Shown here piece after piece: positions 22,163 through 42,432 of a stretch of DNA of 64,000 nt. Each line of letters begins with the position of its first letter. Within the stretch, counting starts at the first letter, position 1. The position numbers and the translations under genes were made by a program. The notes beneath the pieces were generated by a model. The model saw nothing but the letters and a program-made list of their open reading frames with translations, ran no database searches and had not been told where the DNA came from. Location of the stretch: positions 63,179,253 through 63,243,252 of the forward strand of contig JBAIZL010000004.1 of assembly GCA_036971475.1 (NCBI GenBank). Direction: 5' to 3'. Source of the DNA: Prosapia bicincta (taxonomy: Eukaryota; Arthropoda; Insecta; Hemiptera; Cercopidae).

Positions 22163-23332
22163 GTGTCGTATATGAGACCATGGTTCGATCATTCTGGAAC
22201 CCAAACAAGGAAGTACCTGGCTGATTGGTTTTATTAGGCAGAAACTCTGGTGGAATTTCCCTTTTGTTTTTACGTAGAGTGCCAATCAGTGTTAGATTTT
22301 TCTCCAACAAATAACTAGCTAGTGGCATGGAAATGTACCAGTTGTCGGTTGTAATGTTTCTATTCGAATTTTGAATAGGAACTACTAGACGTTTCACTAT
22401 ATCTAAAGGAGTGTTCGAAGCCTCATAAGGTCCAGGTTGTTGTTTGCCTACATAAACTTCTAAATTGGCACAATAAAATGTCTTTGCGTCACAAAGAGCA
22501 AACAATTTTATACCGTATTTCGCCGGCTTGGACGGAATGTATTGTTTCCAAGAGCAACGACCTCGAAATGGATGTAATATTTCGTCAATTGTGGCGAATT
22601 CGCTTACATTATAATTGTTTTGAATATTCTCAATAAACTTATCCAGAATTGATCTAATAGCTGCCAACTTGTCATTTTGCCTTCTTTGTTCTCTTGTTTG
22701 GAGGTTATCAAACCTTAAGCACCTCAAAATTAGTAAACATCGTTTGTACCCCATTGCAGCTCTTATTAGTGGCATTCCAGTCCCGTCACTTGCCCACAAC
22801 TCTTTCACGTTAGTCATGTTGGCTTTATTGACTCCTATATGAAATAGAATTCCAAAAAATGCCATAAATTCTGATCTACTTATTATACTGCTATCCCGTG
22901 GACGTGAAAAATTATCTCTGATTGTATACAAGTATGCATTAGTATGATGTAAAATACCGTCAATCATATCAACACTAATAAACTTGAAAAATGTGTCACA
23001 CGGGCTCTCAACATCTCTAACACATTGTTTAGGGCCGGGAAATATTTTTATTATGTTGTGCTTTTTGGTTTTTGAACTTTTACTAATCCTAGTCTTACTC
23101 CACTTCGTCACTTTGTCTCTACCAAAAAAAAATTCTTCATCACCCTCTTCACACTCACTTTCGGTCTCATCACTATCACAGGAACCACCTTCCAATTCAC
23201 TTTCTGAGTTATGATCACTTTTTTCAGCTTCACCGTCGCTCAGATCATCGTCACTTTCAATAAAATCAGCAGTATCAATTTCTTCATCAGAAAGATCCTG
23301 TAAAAGTTTTGGAATGTCGTCCAAATTCACTC

Positions 23333-23415
23333 CTAAAAACATGAAAATTTATAAAAATGTTGAACAAAACAAATAATTACATATTTCTTTAAAAAAATGT
23401 ATATAAAAAACTTAC
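23333..23415 (-). other. Probable intron of the piggyBac transposase
   Basis: 83 nt, starting GTAAGT and ending with a T-run and AG. Splicing joins ATG GAA C to GA GTG AAT in the transposase frame. Without splicing, the ATG at 23422 reads into an unrelated Phe/Ile-rich stretch that stops. Confidence 0.6.
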
Positions 23416-23473
23416 GTTCCATCGTGGAGAAAAAAAACTGCACCGAAAAAATAAAAACGTAAGAAGGCGCGTT

Positions 23474-23490
23474 GTTGTATTTTGTACAAC
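23474..23490. repeat. piggyBac subterminal palindrome 2 (GTTGTA-N5-TACAAC)
   Basis: Second copy of the motif, inside the direct repeat 23458-23490 and just upstream of the transposase 5' end. GGCGCG again precedes it by three bases. Confidence 0.7.
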
Positions 23491-23653
23491 AGTGATGTCT
23501 CACCAGAACTAATCGCACACTGAGGCTATGTTGATAGAATAAAGACCTTGATGACAACTGATAAGAGTAGTGGGGGGACCAATAGAAGAATAGAACGGTG
23601 ATTTGAACAAATAACTACCAACAGGTTTCAACAAGAAGCAAAATATTAAAACT

Positions 23654-23670
23654 GTTGTACTTTTTACAAC
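23654..23670. repeat. piggyBac subterminal palindrome 3 (GTTGTA-N5-TACAAC)
   Basis: Third copy, close to the right TTAA. Here GCGCGCG follows the motif, so the compound site is in inverted orientation relative to copies 1 and 2. Confidence 0.7.
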
Positions 23671-23671
23671 A

Positions 23672-23696
23672 GCGCGCGTCCTTGAGGGTTTGTTAA
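23672..23696 (-). repeat. piggyBac right terminal repeat
   Basis: GCGCGCGTC, a spacer, GGGTTTG and then TTAA: the inverted counterpart of 21330-21350. Confidence 0.5.
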
Positions 23697-26188
<2,492 letters not shown>

Positions 26189-27789
26189 AACTTTTTCATC
26201 CTAATATAAATACTTATTTGGTTTTCTTGAATGCAATTTGAAGAACAATGCATTACTTAATCCATGAGGAGTATAAAGGAACAAACTTGATGGTTTACCA
26301 ATCCTTAAACATGCAACATATAATTGGTCAAGTGAAAAGCTCAGATTTTGTACATCCAATCCATAAATTGAAATTATATAACTTTCTGTCTTAATATTAC
26401 TGATTGCGAATAATCGCGTTTCATTTAACAGCTTAGTATTTTCAAATGTCGAAGCCGTTATCCGTTATGATTTCAATAATTCCTATTTATAAATCATGGA
26501 TAAACGCTTTGTAGAACGGATATACCATACGGTCAAATTTTTAACTAAATTACCTACTGGAGAATATTGTATGACCTTACATAACCTAAAAGAATCGAAA
26601 TTAATATATCGACTTAAGAATCAAGAACCGGAAGAAAATTTTAGAATCGAGATGGGAATCAAAATTAAAAAATATGTATCTCCCTATCTGTAACCGAGAA
26701 CAATACTATATGATCCATATAAACTTATATGCGAAAAGAAATATGACCTGAAAAATACAAAGACATTAAATTACAAAATTATGTCACATAACAGGAACAG
26801 ATTTCTTTATTTATCCTTTTTGTTTAACCTGCTATGAAGTAACGAGATTAGAAATATGCGAGGAAACGACTTAGTATTTAGTATTTTGAAAAAAAAATTA
26901 GATTGCCGTGAAGTAAGAAGACGGTGCAGATAAAAGTTACCTACAATATATGAATTAATTATTGACCATTTAATGGTTAGGCACTGGGAATGCATTTACT
27001 TTTACGTCGCATACTAATTTCATGCTACACACCCTAGACTGATTTTAAATGCTCTCATATATTACTCAAAATAATCTGTAAGATGAAAGAGATAATACAT
27101 ATTTTCCTAAAACCGTTACATTTATTGTATAGGATTATTGTTTTAAACATTGATATTTGCATGGTAGAAATCAAGAATTGGATGAAATATAAGAATGTAA
27201 GGTTTCTCCTTCTTGCTTTTTGATGATATCTATAATACTTCTAACTATAGATATCTAGATATTTTCATTTTTATAAAATACCCGTCACTACAATTATTTA
27301 CTATTCTTGTTATTTAGAGGTTTCTATATTTACTATTATGTGATTTTAGTATCCATAGGACTACAAAATTACTAATTCTGAAAATAATAAACCGACAAGA
27401 GATATTTATAAAGTAGGCCATAGTTCTCGTACCAGTGGATGCTGTTCTGCTTCTTTCAACAGTGTGCAATTTCCAGCAAACAATGGATGGATTTACTCGT
27501 ATGTATGCTAAAAGCATTTGGAAAAGCCTTAAACAAGGCTCTAGAAACACGTGTAGAACTATCTTTCGGTAAAACAATCTTCTTTTAAAAACGTGCGTTG
27601 ACATTAATTGAATTTATATAATAATCACATTTTAACCGTACAAATCAGAAAATAAATATTGACGCAAATGTAGTCAAGGCCTTTATATAAATTTAAGAAT
27701 AATGTATTCTCTATTATAAATCCTCTTAGGTAGGTGAATAGACCTCTATAAATATTTGTAGATATATAAAATATATATGTAAACGAAAA
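26189..27789. other. AT-rich non-coding stretch
   Basis: The only point of note is a 65-codon ATG frame at 26496-26693 (plus) with a fairly protein-like make-up but no family I recognise. I do not call it a gene. Confidence 0.45.
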
Positions 27790-28056
27790 CAAATGACAGA
27801 TGTCGAGAACACCACAATGCTTATATCAAACCTCACATTTACAACTTAAACTTAGCTACACACGTCATCAAAAACAAACATACATTCACCACATTAGAAA
27901 ACATACACCTAATAAAAAATTCCTCAAAAGACAAAGTGGAAGCAACCTCAAATTTATAAACATAAAATTAATATTATAAACGAACAAATTCCAATAAAAT
28001 TAAATAAAGATAAATTATTCAACCTAATAGACAAATTAACGCCAAGAAAAACTTAA
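27790..28056 (+). pseudogene. Penelope-like element fragment, C-terminal end
   Basis: From 27807 the frame reads REHHNAYIKPH, a typical tail of the GIY-YIG endonuclease of Penelope-like elements (R..EH), followed by ATHVIKNKHTF and LENIHLIKNSS. It stops after about 50 codons and resumes in another frame with KINIINEQIPIKLN and DKLFNLIDKL, ending at TAA 28054-28056. The pattern of a His/Asn block, an 'iknkHtF' block, then 'N-E-Q-I...LF' matches the end of Penelope-like ORFs. The GIY and YIG parts are not recognisable upstream, so this is a 5'-truncated and frameshifted relic. It belongs to a different subfamily from the copy at 63.4 kb. Confidence 0.6.
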
Positions 28057-28230
28057 AAGATTCCCAGAGTGCAGTGAATAACTAAATAAAAAAATAACGT
28101 TAAACCACGTGACAACGGAAATTCCGCACACCTGGTAGAGTACTATAACAACCCGTTCAGTTGATGCTCTACGATGAAGCTACTATCAATCTTTCAAAGT
28201 GACCGGGAAAACGAATCTTTTTTTAAATAC
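28057..28230 (+). other. Probable 3' end of the Penelope-like relic
   Basis: GC-richer than its surroundings. It contains CGATGAAGC and GGGAAAACG about 35 nt apart, loosely like a hammerhead core, but too degenerate to call. Confidence 0.25.
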
Positions 28231-28284
28231 ATATAGTGAAAATGATAAGTGAATACAAGACAATATTATTGAAAATAATATATA

Positions 28285-28313
28285 TATTTATATATATTAT
28301 GTATAATATATTA

Positions 28314-28400
<87 letters not shown>
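28285..28400 (+). repeat. Compound microsatellite (TA)n(TG)n(GA)n
   Basis: Imperfect TA-rich tract, then perfect TA (about 28321-28360), about 13 TG units and about 8 GA units. Confidence 0.95.
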
Positions 28401-31139
28401 TACTGTTTGACAAGAATTAGGATTCTATTATTTGTTTAGACGCATGGATTTACTCTTGACGGGCCCTAATTTATAGAACACAAATGTTTCTTCCTTGCGA
28501 GTCTAAAACATTTGTAATTGCATTGATAAAGTGCCCTTATAACGGATAATTTACTTTTTTAATGCTATAAAAAGAATATTATTCCGTGATTTTTGCTTTA
28601 AACGAACACAAAAAGTCACTGGAATATAGCCTCATGTTCGGTCTATACGAAAGTGACTCACATTTCATAAATGTTCCAACAATCATATAATTGAATTTGT
28701 TGTGTGAAACAAACATACTTGAAATACAGGTGTAACTCAACATCCTGATAGGCTCATCCAACGTGTATTTAGAATAATTTAAATGCTATTTATTTATTAT
28801 TATTTTTATTCCAGTAATGAGTACACGATGTATCTAAATATCATAGGCCCTATATATATATATATATATATAGTAGTTAAAATAAAAAACCGAAATTATT
28901 GACGTAACCGCATAAACAATTAATATGTTTAAAACATAAATATTTATTGTTATCGATATGTAGCCAGACCTTATAAATAAACGTTTACTGAGTCGCCAAT
29001 GAATAGTATTGTCCAAAACAATTGGTTTTCCTTAGTTTCATTATTTACGTCTAGGTAGAATGAACTTAACTCAAACCTAACAAATAATATTTATGATAGT
29101 GCCAACAAAAATTTTATAAACCACCTAAAATCGCCGGTTTTTACAAAGCGTAATAATAGTTTCTGACAAATGTCCTCTCAATGGATGGTACCGTGTGTAC
29201 TTCGAGTTTTAATTAATACTTAACTAGAGAATGTATGGTAAACTTAAGAAAGTATTTATCAATATAATTTTAAAAGCCAAGCCTTTTTTACGAAATTAAA
29301 AACTATATTCAAATAACACTAGAGATATGAAAAATAATAATTACTGAGAAACTGAAGTAAGCGGCTGGATACATCTGAAATATGTATGCCTAAGTAAAGC
29401 CATCGTACAATGTTATAATTGTATGCTTTCTCCAAGGCTTAGAGGTTACAATACTGCTGATGTAAGAGCAGCATCTTAATGAACAATATAGGGATATGTA
29501 ATTTAATTGTAAAAGTGGCAAACATTATATTTACGTGCCAGGCTTGAAAACTCCATCTATAATCTGGGTAACCAGTGAGCTGTAGATCAGTTCACTAATG
29601 ATCCTATGGTATTTACGTCCCCTCAATCCGTAGAATTTTTCTCGGCTCACAAAAGTTTTAATAGACCTTTTAGAAATATTGATCTTGAAGATATTAATTA
29701 AGCAGCACTTAGGGGAACCAGTGAATATTTCGTAATAGGAGGATTAGTCCTAAGTAAAATTGGGTTTATTACAGCTGTATTTTAAAAACTTTTCAACATT
29801 GAATATCGTTTTTATAGTCTTGCTACAAATGAAACTAGATTCATATTTTGAGGAACTACGAAAACCACTAGAGATACGCATTAGATGAAAGAAAATTAAT
29901 TAAGAAATATTTCATAGAAAAGTCAAGAGGTTAGACTTTATTTTTAGGCCTGAAAACACGCATAGGCGACAATCCTAGGAAACGATAAAGGGAGTTTTGG
30001 ATGCCACAAATTGGATCAATTCAGGCTCACAAACTTGCTATGTCTACACCTGACTTGATGTTGAGCTCGATATTGTTCATGGTCTATCTGGCATCCGGTA
30101 ATGTCGATACAAAAATTGTCCAATATACGTAATCAAAATTAGAGCATCGCAAAGTAAAAATACAATGTTTCTGAAATCAATAGTTAGTAAGATATTGCTA
30201 AAAAATGAAAATAAAGTAAAAATTATGGGCTGTTGAAAAAACATTTGAACATTTTTATCAAATCCATCACCGTAAAAGAATGGAATGGAACGGATTTATT
30301 TGTAATAAGGTACAGGAGGACAATGCACTTTGTTAGTTACTCGACAAAAATAAATGTATTGAGGAATACAAATTGTTAGTACGTTGAATAAATGATAATC
30401 TAATTAGATAACAATACCCAACGATTTTGTATCATTGAGCTAACATTATTATTATTTGTGTTTTTGTGTTATTGAACTGTACTTCAAATGCAGTTCATTG
30501 ACGCAGTGGCCTGGTTGAGATTTATTCAATGACGTCACTACGGTTTATGGGAGACAGTCCAGTCACAGCAGTAATTTCTCTCTGACTTCTGAGCAAAATC
30601 CTAATATTTCAAAGTTCATCGGTTTTGACAATTCAAAAAAGTTTCATTTAAGCTTCGGAGTGTTTACGACACTTAGATTTCGTGTCCAATTTATGTCGAG
30701 CAAGAATATTACGGAATTTTTTCGCCGTATTTTTTTGTATATAGTAGTTTGCTATTTAAACTTTATTGTTCATTGAAATAACAATCTGATATTTAATGAT
30801 AAGGAAATTCAAAATAGGTATCGGGTCAAAAATAGAACATAAAATAGAAAAAAATAAAATAGTATGAATTCAATTACTCTTTATAGCCCCAGTAGTTTCT
30901 TCATTAACAAAACAATTAGAAAAAGAAAAATCATTTAGAATTGTTTTCCTAAATGATTTGAGTTATGAGATTAACAATCTCTATTTACAAATAAGTAGCT
31001 AAAAATTACCCCATTTGAAAACATCTTTCAATTTAACCTTTACATTAGCTGCGAACCGATTTATGAACATATAAATATCTTAGATTAGACTTTTATAACA
31101 CAAAAAAACATTATTGTACTCAGTTTACCAGAAAACACC
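28401..31139. other. AT-rich non-coding stretch with a short (TA)n at 28852-28871
   Basis: No coding region recognised. A GC-richer patch near 30490-30580 has no open frame of interest. Confidence 0.5.
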
Positions 31140-31430
31140 CTCGTCTTTTTTATAGACAACTAGAAGAGTACCCGTTATACGTACGGGGATAACCAATACT
31201 TGTATTGATATATTGTGTGTTTATATATGGGTTGATTTTAATTTAATGAAATTAAATCCCGATAAATATATCAAACTACATTTTATAAACCTAACGTAAA
31301 GGGAGTTTCAAGGCCAGTGGGTCGGTCCCCTGAGGGAATGTCTAAATATAAAAATAGGCCTATTTGAAAACCAGGAACCCTAGGAATGTTCATGTAAAAT
31401 TTCATGTATCTATTTCCGTTTCAACTTGTT
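31140..31430 (+). repeat. Interspersed repeat copy A
   Basis: Two pieces. Near 31165-31190 there is AGTACCCGT followed by ACGTACGGGG, like the start of many insect non-autonomous repeats. From about 31300, the run of AAAGGG, GGTCCCCTGAGGGAATGTC and TAAATATAAAA aligns with 32478-32535. Family not identified. Confidence 0.4.
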
Positions 31431-32129
31431 CGATAGGGGAAAAAACTATAGCGGGGGTTGTAGAAAGTCATCAGCAACACGAAGAAAATAATGAAAACTC
31501 TCGCTCAGGGAAAAAAACATATTTTTATAAAATTATATTTGTGCGAAAAAAATTCATTGCGGATTAATAAGAAGTGCTACGTCCGCATATTAACGGCGCG
31601 CCATCCGACGCATACATATGGGTAGATGTAGGCCTAGCTATAAAATATCTAGGCATAATACATTTTGTAGGCACAATAAATAATTTTTATCTAACACTAT
31701 ATATCTATATTAAAATATACCAGTAAAGTGTCCAATCAGGATACTTGGTTGTAATTTTATAAAACATTACCTAAGTAAAGATCTACTTCTAAGTAATAGT
31801 TGGTCATGATATCTCTATTCTACCCCTAAATAAGTACATTTGGTTAAACGTATAAATTACAACCACATCTATCCTGAATGTATACTTCATATGCATATAA
31901 AATTAACTTACTGTGGCAATAACAAAATATATAAGTCCTTAAAACTTCAGGACATGTTTTCGATTCATTTTATATGTATTTTATGGGGGTGGGGAATGTG
32001 CATTTTCACCAGCACTATTAGCAACAGTAGTGGGTGGAATTACTTGTTTCAAAAACTGTAAGCTTTTGGAGCGTGAGCGAGAGTTTCGTGTCTCTGATGA
32101 CTTTCTTCGTCATTCAGTATAGTTTCGCT

Positions 32130-32260
32130 AAATTCGAACCCAGGGGAGGGAAATAAATACCTAATTTCAGCTCAATGGGTCCAGTATTCTTCTGTGATTT
32201 ATTAATTCACAACCAGACAGACAACATTAGTTTTTATATAATACTATATATTAGTTTCAA
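32130..32260 (+). repeat. Interspersed repeat copy B (3' part)
   Basis: TTTCAGCTCAATGGG, GTGATTTATTAA, CACAACCAGACAGACA and TTTTATATAATA align with the 3' part of copy C at 32570-32650. Confidence 0.4.
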
Positions 32261-32474
32261 ATAATTTTATCAAACTATACATTTATTGATTATAGTCTTG
32301 AAAACCATTGGAAGGAAAACGTCTGCTTACAACCTAACTTTTGTAAAATATAGCTTAACTAACCTAGAAAGAGGAATAACAAACTAATGCTACCACAGTT
32401 TAAATGTGTTTAAAAGTGACGGTATATCTGCCTAATAAGTCAAGCTAAGAATTAAATGTAGTATAGGGAATTGA

Positions 32475-32655
32475 TCATTAAAGGGGTTCTGAAGACCCGT
32501 GAGGCGGTGCCCTGACGGAATTTCTAAATAAAAATTCACTTTAGTTTGTTAACTAAGAATGTGTATGTAAAGTTTCAGCTCATTAGGTAAAATAATTATT
32601 ACGTGATGAGTAACACACACACACACACACACCTTTAGATTTTATATAATGCAAT
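32475..32655 (+). repeat. Interspersed repeat copy C with (CA)n tail region
   Basis: Holds both modules: AAAGGGGTTC...GCCCTGACGGAATTTC (shared with copy A) and AAGTTTCAGCTCATTAGG...GTGATGAGTAA (shared with copy B). A (CA)~10 run at 32613-32632 and TTTTATATAAT follow. The 3' layout resembles the end of a LINE or SINE family. Confidence 0.45.
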
Positions 32656-33918
32656 AGATATTATGACTCGATCATAGGGCTCGATCAAAAAATACCCTTA
32701 AACACCTCTTGAAAACAAGATATTTATATCTAGTTATAACGATTATTCACAAAGTCCCTTCGATAGTAGAATATACAGTGCTAAACGGGCAGTTATTACA
32801 TAACCTCAGGAATCACTAATAAGTCTTGCAGTCATTTAGATAGAAACGAGTTTACTAGAAGACCTATATTTAACAAAATTAGGGACATAAGAAAGAATCG
32901 AATGAGAAAAGTAATTTCCTTTGGTTTTTTTCGGATATTATCTCTCAATATGTTCCTAATGTCTGAATATTTATGATTTTAATTTCTAAATTAACATCGG
33001 TTTTCCATGTTTTAATGGAACCTAAAAACTTAACATGCATTACATTTCGTTCAACCAATTACCAGCAGAAACTCTGTTGGTATACTAGACCCTAATACTT
33101 ATTCAGCTCCAAAGGAACTTAAACAATTATGAGACATGATTATATGGAACTTGTCAAACATCAATTTTTTTCAGTGTTAGGGTACGGTTTAGGTTGTTTT
33201 TTTATTGACTTTGATGTTATTAGCAGAAAACTCCAAATAAAAGCAATAAAAATAATTAAATAATATCATGCTAGTCGAAAATGATTTACCCAAGATGCGC
33301 GTTTTAGGGAAACATAGAAGAGTTTGGTGAATTAGGTGCTGCCCCCCCCCCTTACGTGTGACTGCAGAGTCGAGGTTAGATTAGACCCGAGTTTATAATA
33401 TTACGTGTTTAAATTATAGCGTAGCTTCGACAACAAACACTTCGACAAATGTCATTAAAACTCGACCCATTTAAAAAAAAAACAAAATTTTTAGGCATTT
33501 CTTACGTTGGAAGTTATATAATTAAAACCTTCATTTTATACCGTTAGAGACACTATTTACGATGGTAATATTTATTTTTTAACGCATCAAGCAGAAATAA
33601 AAAGAAAATGTCGCATGGTTTTATAGTCTACGTCAGCATTGATTTATTCCCCACTAATCACTGTTATACTATAATGTGAATTTCTACTCTTATTTTACAG
33701 ACAAACATTTTTCAAAGACTAGCCCATGTCACTAAACCTGATTGTAATAATTAATTAAGCAAACACTGTAAAATTGTCATTATAATTTTGTGAATGTAGA
33801 TGTATAAAGGAAATAAACACACATTTGTATTCCGTTTATAACGGTTCTGTAATTTTATCAACTACTTTAATTGCATGTGGTACCTCACGGCTAGTTGCCG
33901 ACTTCTGACAACACTCCT

Positions 33919-33925
<7 letters not shown>
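32656..33925. other. AT-rich non-coding stretch; C10 tract near 33343
   Basis: No gene recognised. A run of ten C's interrupts otherwise AT-rich DNA at about 33343-33352. Confidence 0.5.

Positions 33926-33967
<42 letters not shown>
33926..33967 (+). repeat. (TA)n microsatellite
   Basis: About 21 perfect units. Confidence 0.95.
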
Positions 33968-33971
<4 letters not shown>

Positions 33972-35616
33972 GAATGTTTTTAACCATTAATTCAATTACA
34001 AGCTACAGCATTTGTTTCAAGGAACAACTGAGGCAATCGTATTTTCGTGTTTTAATTTTTTAAAGTATTTGTTATAATATTTAACTTTTTGATTAGCATT
34101 GACGTACCAGAACGTGAGATCACCCAACGACCACCCGAATCATTTCTGTATGTGAACTTTCTACCGTTTCTCTAGGATTAGCATTGCCGTACGATTAAGA
34201 TTTTGATTTTGTGTGCTCTACTGTACTCTAGGTTCAATATTTGATATTATATGGACTATAAATGCTACACAGAGTTCATTGTCGCCATTAACTTGTGTGC
34301 TAAGTCTATGATTTGTGTCACATGCTTAAAGTCTCATACCATGATTTTGATACAAAAATCAACCATTTATAACAACATTTTTCCCACCCGAAAAAAAATT
34401 AGATTTTTTTCAAAATATTTGTTGACAGGTATTTGGTCAACAAACATTTTACAGAAGCCAACAAACATTACGACTCTGTGCGTGAAATACTGTCACGACT
34501 AATCATTCAAATCTGAATATGTTGACTGTTATTGAGAAAAATTTCAGAATAAAGAAAAATGCAATCACATTTCAAAAATATGTTGCTCCAAGGGGATTTA
34601 TCAGCGTACACGCACTTGTTAATAAAATGTTTCAGAGATTGGTCAAAACTTAACCTAGAAAGAGTATCTTTCAAACAACGTTTATATCATATGAGACAAT
34701 AGCCTATATTCTCAGATTTTAAAAATATAGCAGAGAATAAGTGATAAAACTAATATCCCTGGATTATTCCGGAGATTATCCTTTATTTAGAAACAACAAG
34801 TGGATGATACCCAATAAATTGACCACACGAAATGTAGCTCAAATATAAATCTCATCGTAGTAGCATAAAATCACTTCCAAATATTTTTTTAGTAGCCTAC
34901 ACATTTATAATGAAATGCTTAAAAAGATTGAAGAAATTATGAAAATGCCGATTTAGGTAACCTAAAATGTGTATCAAGTGTTTTTATTAAATCAATTTTA
35001 TGAATTTTTAAACTTTAAATTTTACATAATTGAAAGCATTTATTTAAATAAGTTTTGCTACTAAGCTCTTAAATGTTTGAAATTATTGTTGTTTATAACA
35101 TTTAAAATTATAGGGTAATAATAGTAAAAAACACGAGTAATATGCCGTTCAGAAAAAAATATCTTTAAATTTGTGAATGATGTGAAGAAATTTTAGGTTT
35201 AAAAAAGATGTTTTGTGATACACCTTCAATCAGAGATCACGAAATATACTCGTAAGAGCTCAATTTTAGAACTTATAAAAAGAATGTAATTATAGATGAT
35301 AAAAAGTAACAATTTTAAAAAGCATAAACTCGGGTTATGTAGAAAAAACCTGACTACAAATACGCACAAATAAAAACGTATTCGTTAAATCCTACGCCAT
35401 ATGGAATGTAAAAGCACACAACCGATAAAATGTTAATACTAGGATTTTAATAAAGTGAGAGATTTTAGAAACACAAAGTAATTGTTGCCGAATGCGATTG
35501 TGAACCGAACTCAGTTATGAGTAACCTAATTGGTAGCCAATATTTCAGTGTTTCCACAACCGAAAACTTCATTACTTGTAATGAACATGTGCTGCTCAAA
35601 ATCCACTGGGATCAAG

Positions 35617-35618
<2 letters not shown>
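33968..35618. other. AT-rich non-coding stretch, no gene seen
   Basis: Nothing recognised. Confidence 0.5.
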
Positions 35619-35673
<55 letters not shown>

Positions 35674-35678
35674 TATTA

Positions 35679-35744
<66 letters not shown>
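35619..35744 (+). repeat. Two (TA)n blocks and a T tract
   Basis: TA units to about 35671, a short interruption (GATATTATTATATG), TA units to about 35730, then about 14 T's. Confidence 0.95.
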
Positions 35745-41799
<6,055 letters not shown>

Positions 41800-41889
41800 G
41801 CGAACACGCGTGCGTGTGCGTGTGTGTGTTTGTTTGTGGGAGGGTTGTGTGTGTGTTTTTGGGTGGGTTGTGTATGTGTGTGTGTGTGT
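41800..41889 (+). repeat. (TG)n-rich microsatellite, left half, split by element 2
   Basis: An imperfect TG/GTTT/GGGTT tract ending in TGTGTGTGT at the LTR edge. The other half continues at 53534-53601. The last four bases GTGT can serve as the target duplication. Confidence 0.9.
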
Positions 41890-42400
41890 TGCAACGGGGT
41901 GAGAGACCGTCGCAAGTGGGAAATAGGTAATTTCCTGTTTTTTAGAAATAAAGCTGTTTTTAAAATAATCAAGTAGGGAATTATACAATTATTAAAGAGG
42001 GAAAAATTAAATAAAACAGTAAATATAATAGTTAAGCTAAATTAAAGAATGTTATAAAATAAATTTGTAATAACTAACTAAATTTGAACATCGAGAGTGA
42101 AGCGAAAAAATTCTAAGTGCCTAAAAAAGCTATTTTTCGAACCAAACCACGTAGAACTTTCATCGACATTTTAAAAGAACCACAATAACCTAGAATGAAC
42201 ATTAGAGAAAACAGAATTCAAAAAACTTAAGAAACAAAAAAGTTACAGCCGTTTAAATAAAATAGACATTTTTCAGTGTTCTAAAATTAATTATCAAACT
42301 ATGCAAGCTAAAACAGATTCGTTGCCCGACTTGCCTGTACAAGGAATAAATCGAGCGATAGCAAACTTGCAGGCGGGGTGCGGTAGGTTTAATTCACCGC

Positions 42401-42432
42401 TATATATACTTGGTCTCTAAGCTTTTAGAGAC
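42401..42432 (+). promoter_or_regulatory. Element 2 5' LTR TATA box and start-site hairpin
   Basis: TATATATA at 42401-42408 is preceded by a GC-rich stretch (AGGCGGGGTGCGG). Five to 24 bases downstream is a perfect hairpin: GTCTCTAA (42413-42420), loop GCTT, TTAGAGAC (42425-42432). That is where transcription would begin (about 25-30 nt after TATA), so the hairpin would sit at or just before the RNA 5' end. It is identical in the other LTR. Confidence 0.6.

Larger units (their letters stand above)
21587..23422 (-). pseudogene. piggyBac transposase, one frameshift, probable 5' intron
   Basis: A cut-and-paste DDD transposase for TTAA sites. The N-terminus is acidic (Asp/Glu/Ser-rich to about residue 75). 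The three catalytic Asp residues are visible: TIDEIL with FRGR shortly after, TTDNWYIS, and KGGVDSNDQL followed by RRTRRWP. The C-terminus has a Cys-rich zinc-binding module (CVQCG, CISCKCFICG, CFKC). The frame breaks once in the T8/A8 run at 22155-22162, between the second and third Asp; the two parts overlap and are otherwise uninterrupted. The unspliced frame opens at ATG 23342. A better start is ATG 23422: after ATGGAAC comes the donor GTAAGT, and an acceptor TTTTTAG ends at 23333, giving an 83-nt intron that joins in frame. Stop at 21587. It could be a domesticated gene, but the flanking ends argue for a transposon. Confidence 0.88.
21330..23696 (-). mobile_element. piggyBac transposon, nearly complete
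   Basis: About 2.37 kb bounded by TTAA at 21330-21333 and at 23693-23696, the target sequence that piggyBac elements duplicate. Reading inward, the left end is TTAA AACCC then ACGCGCGCC, and the right end (reverse strand) is TTAA CAAACCC then GACGCGCGC, so the ends are imperfect inverted repeats. A GTTGTA-N5-TACAAC motif occurs once in the left end and twice in the right end. The single gene inside is a piggyBac transposase. The total length matches the family's usual ~2.4 kb. The imperfect ends and one frame break suggest an immobile copy, but the copy is not old. Confidence 0.8.

Noticed and set aside
26496..26693. 65-codon ATG frame with fairly protein-like composition
   Set aside because: No family recognised, no second exon or transposon context; too short to call alone.
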